DNA from: Bryobacterales bacterium
Lineage (GTDB): Bacteria > Acidobacteriota > Terriglobia > Bryobacterales > UBA6623
Assembly: GCA_028819235.1 (NCBI GenBank)
Contig: JAPPMC010000026.1
Span: forward strand, 1-55,678
Reading direction: 5' to 3'
DNA length: 55,678 nt
In this document: piece after piece, positions 55,651 to 55,678 of the stretch
Numbering within the stretch: position 1 is the first letter of the stretch
Layout of the letters: every line of letters begins with the position of its first letter
Position numbers and translations under genes: made by a program
The notes under the pieces: generated by a model
What the model was told of the DNA's origin: nothing
The model's database searches: none
The model's input: the letters and a program-made list of their open reading frames with translations, nothing else

Positions 55651-55678
55651 AGTCTGGATTCCTGTACACGCCCCCGAC

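Overview
High-GC bacterial accessory DNA, a dense defence island interwoven with mobile-element genes. No rRNA, tRNA, core housekeeping gene or CRISPR array is visible. GTG starts, GC-rich third codon positions and two replication-relaxation (Replic_Relax) genes suggest a high-GC lineage such as Actinomycetota or Chloroflexota, but nothing here fixes the taxon. Function calls rest on motifs and family resemblance read by eye; no database search was run.

Layout. 1-1.8 kb: end of an unknown gene and a first Replic_Relax gene. 1.8-2.85 kb: degraded DNA. 2.85-6.07 kb: an Eco57I-like adenine methylase and a coupled unknown gene (+). 6.15-17.74 kb: a six-gene minus-strand operon (SNF2/DUF3883 helicase, AbiJ_NTD4 protein, DUF1156 methylase, a degenerate nucleotidyltransferase, a HEPN protein, and a Swt1-HEPN/DUF499 ATPase). 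17.9-19.9 kb: a zinc-cluster, nuclease-like protein and a CopG/PIN toxin-antitoxin pair. 20.1-23.3 kb: two paralogous large serine recombinases, convergent and overlapping at their 3' ends, each preceded by the same 14-bp motif. 23.4-27.75 kb: a four-TM protein, a second Replic_Relax gene and a small Gly-rich protein gene. 28.07-36.74 kb: PLD-SNF2 helicase, Eco57I-like methylase, HNH nuclease and a DprA-like protein. 37.28-41.03 kb: another methylase with a ComEC-like metallo-beta-lactamase gene broken by one base. 41-44.7 kb: a decayed stretch with an IS5-like transposase remnant, IS ends, a small membrane protein, a VapC-like toxin-antitoxin pair and a broken HTH gene. 44.68-48.11 kb: a large STAND NTPase with an Mrr-like N-terminus (Avs-like). 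48.46-51.12 kb: a HEPN-like protein gene followed by two exported-protein genes. 51.67-54.30 kb: an EEP-family phosphodiesterase and a PD-(D/E)XK protein. 54.55 kb to the end: an HTH protein gene with four tandem 11-bp iterons and a matching palindrome upstream.

How it works together. Three loci share one logic: an N6-adenine methylase that would mark self DNA is coupled to a helicase or ATPase and to nuclease or RNase modules. The 6.15-17.74 kb operon resembles the helicase/DUF1156/DUF499 defence gene sets related to BREX type 3 and DISARM, but it lacks PglZ, BrxL and DUF1998 genes and carries two or three HEPN-type modules. Low-GC patches in the target-recognition parts of the methylases suggest exchange of specificity. 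Recombinases, Replic_Relax genes, iterons and IS debris suggest that the island was assembled by repeated element insertion.
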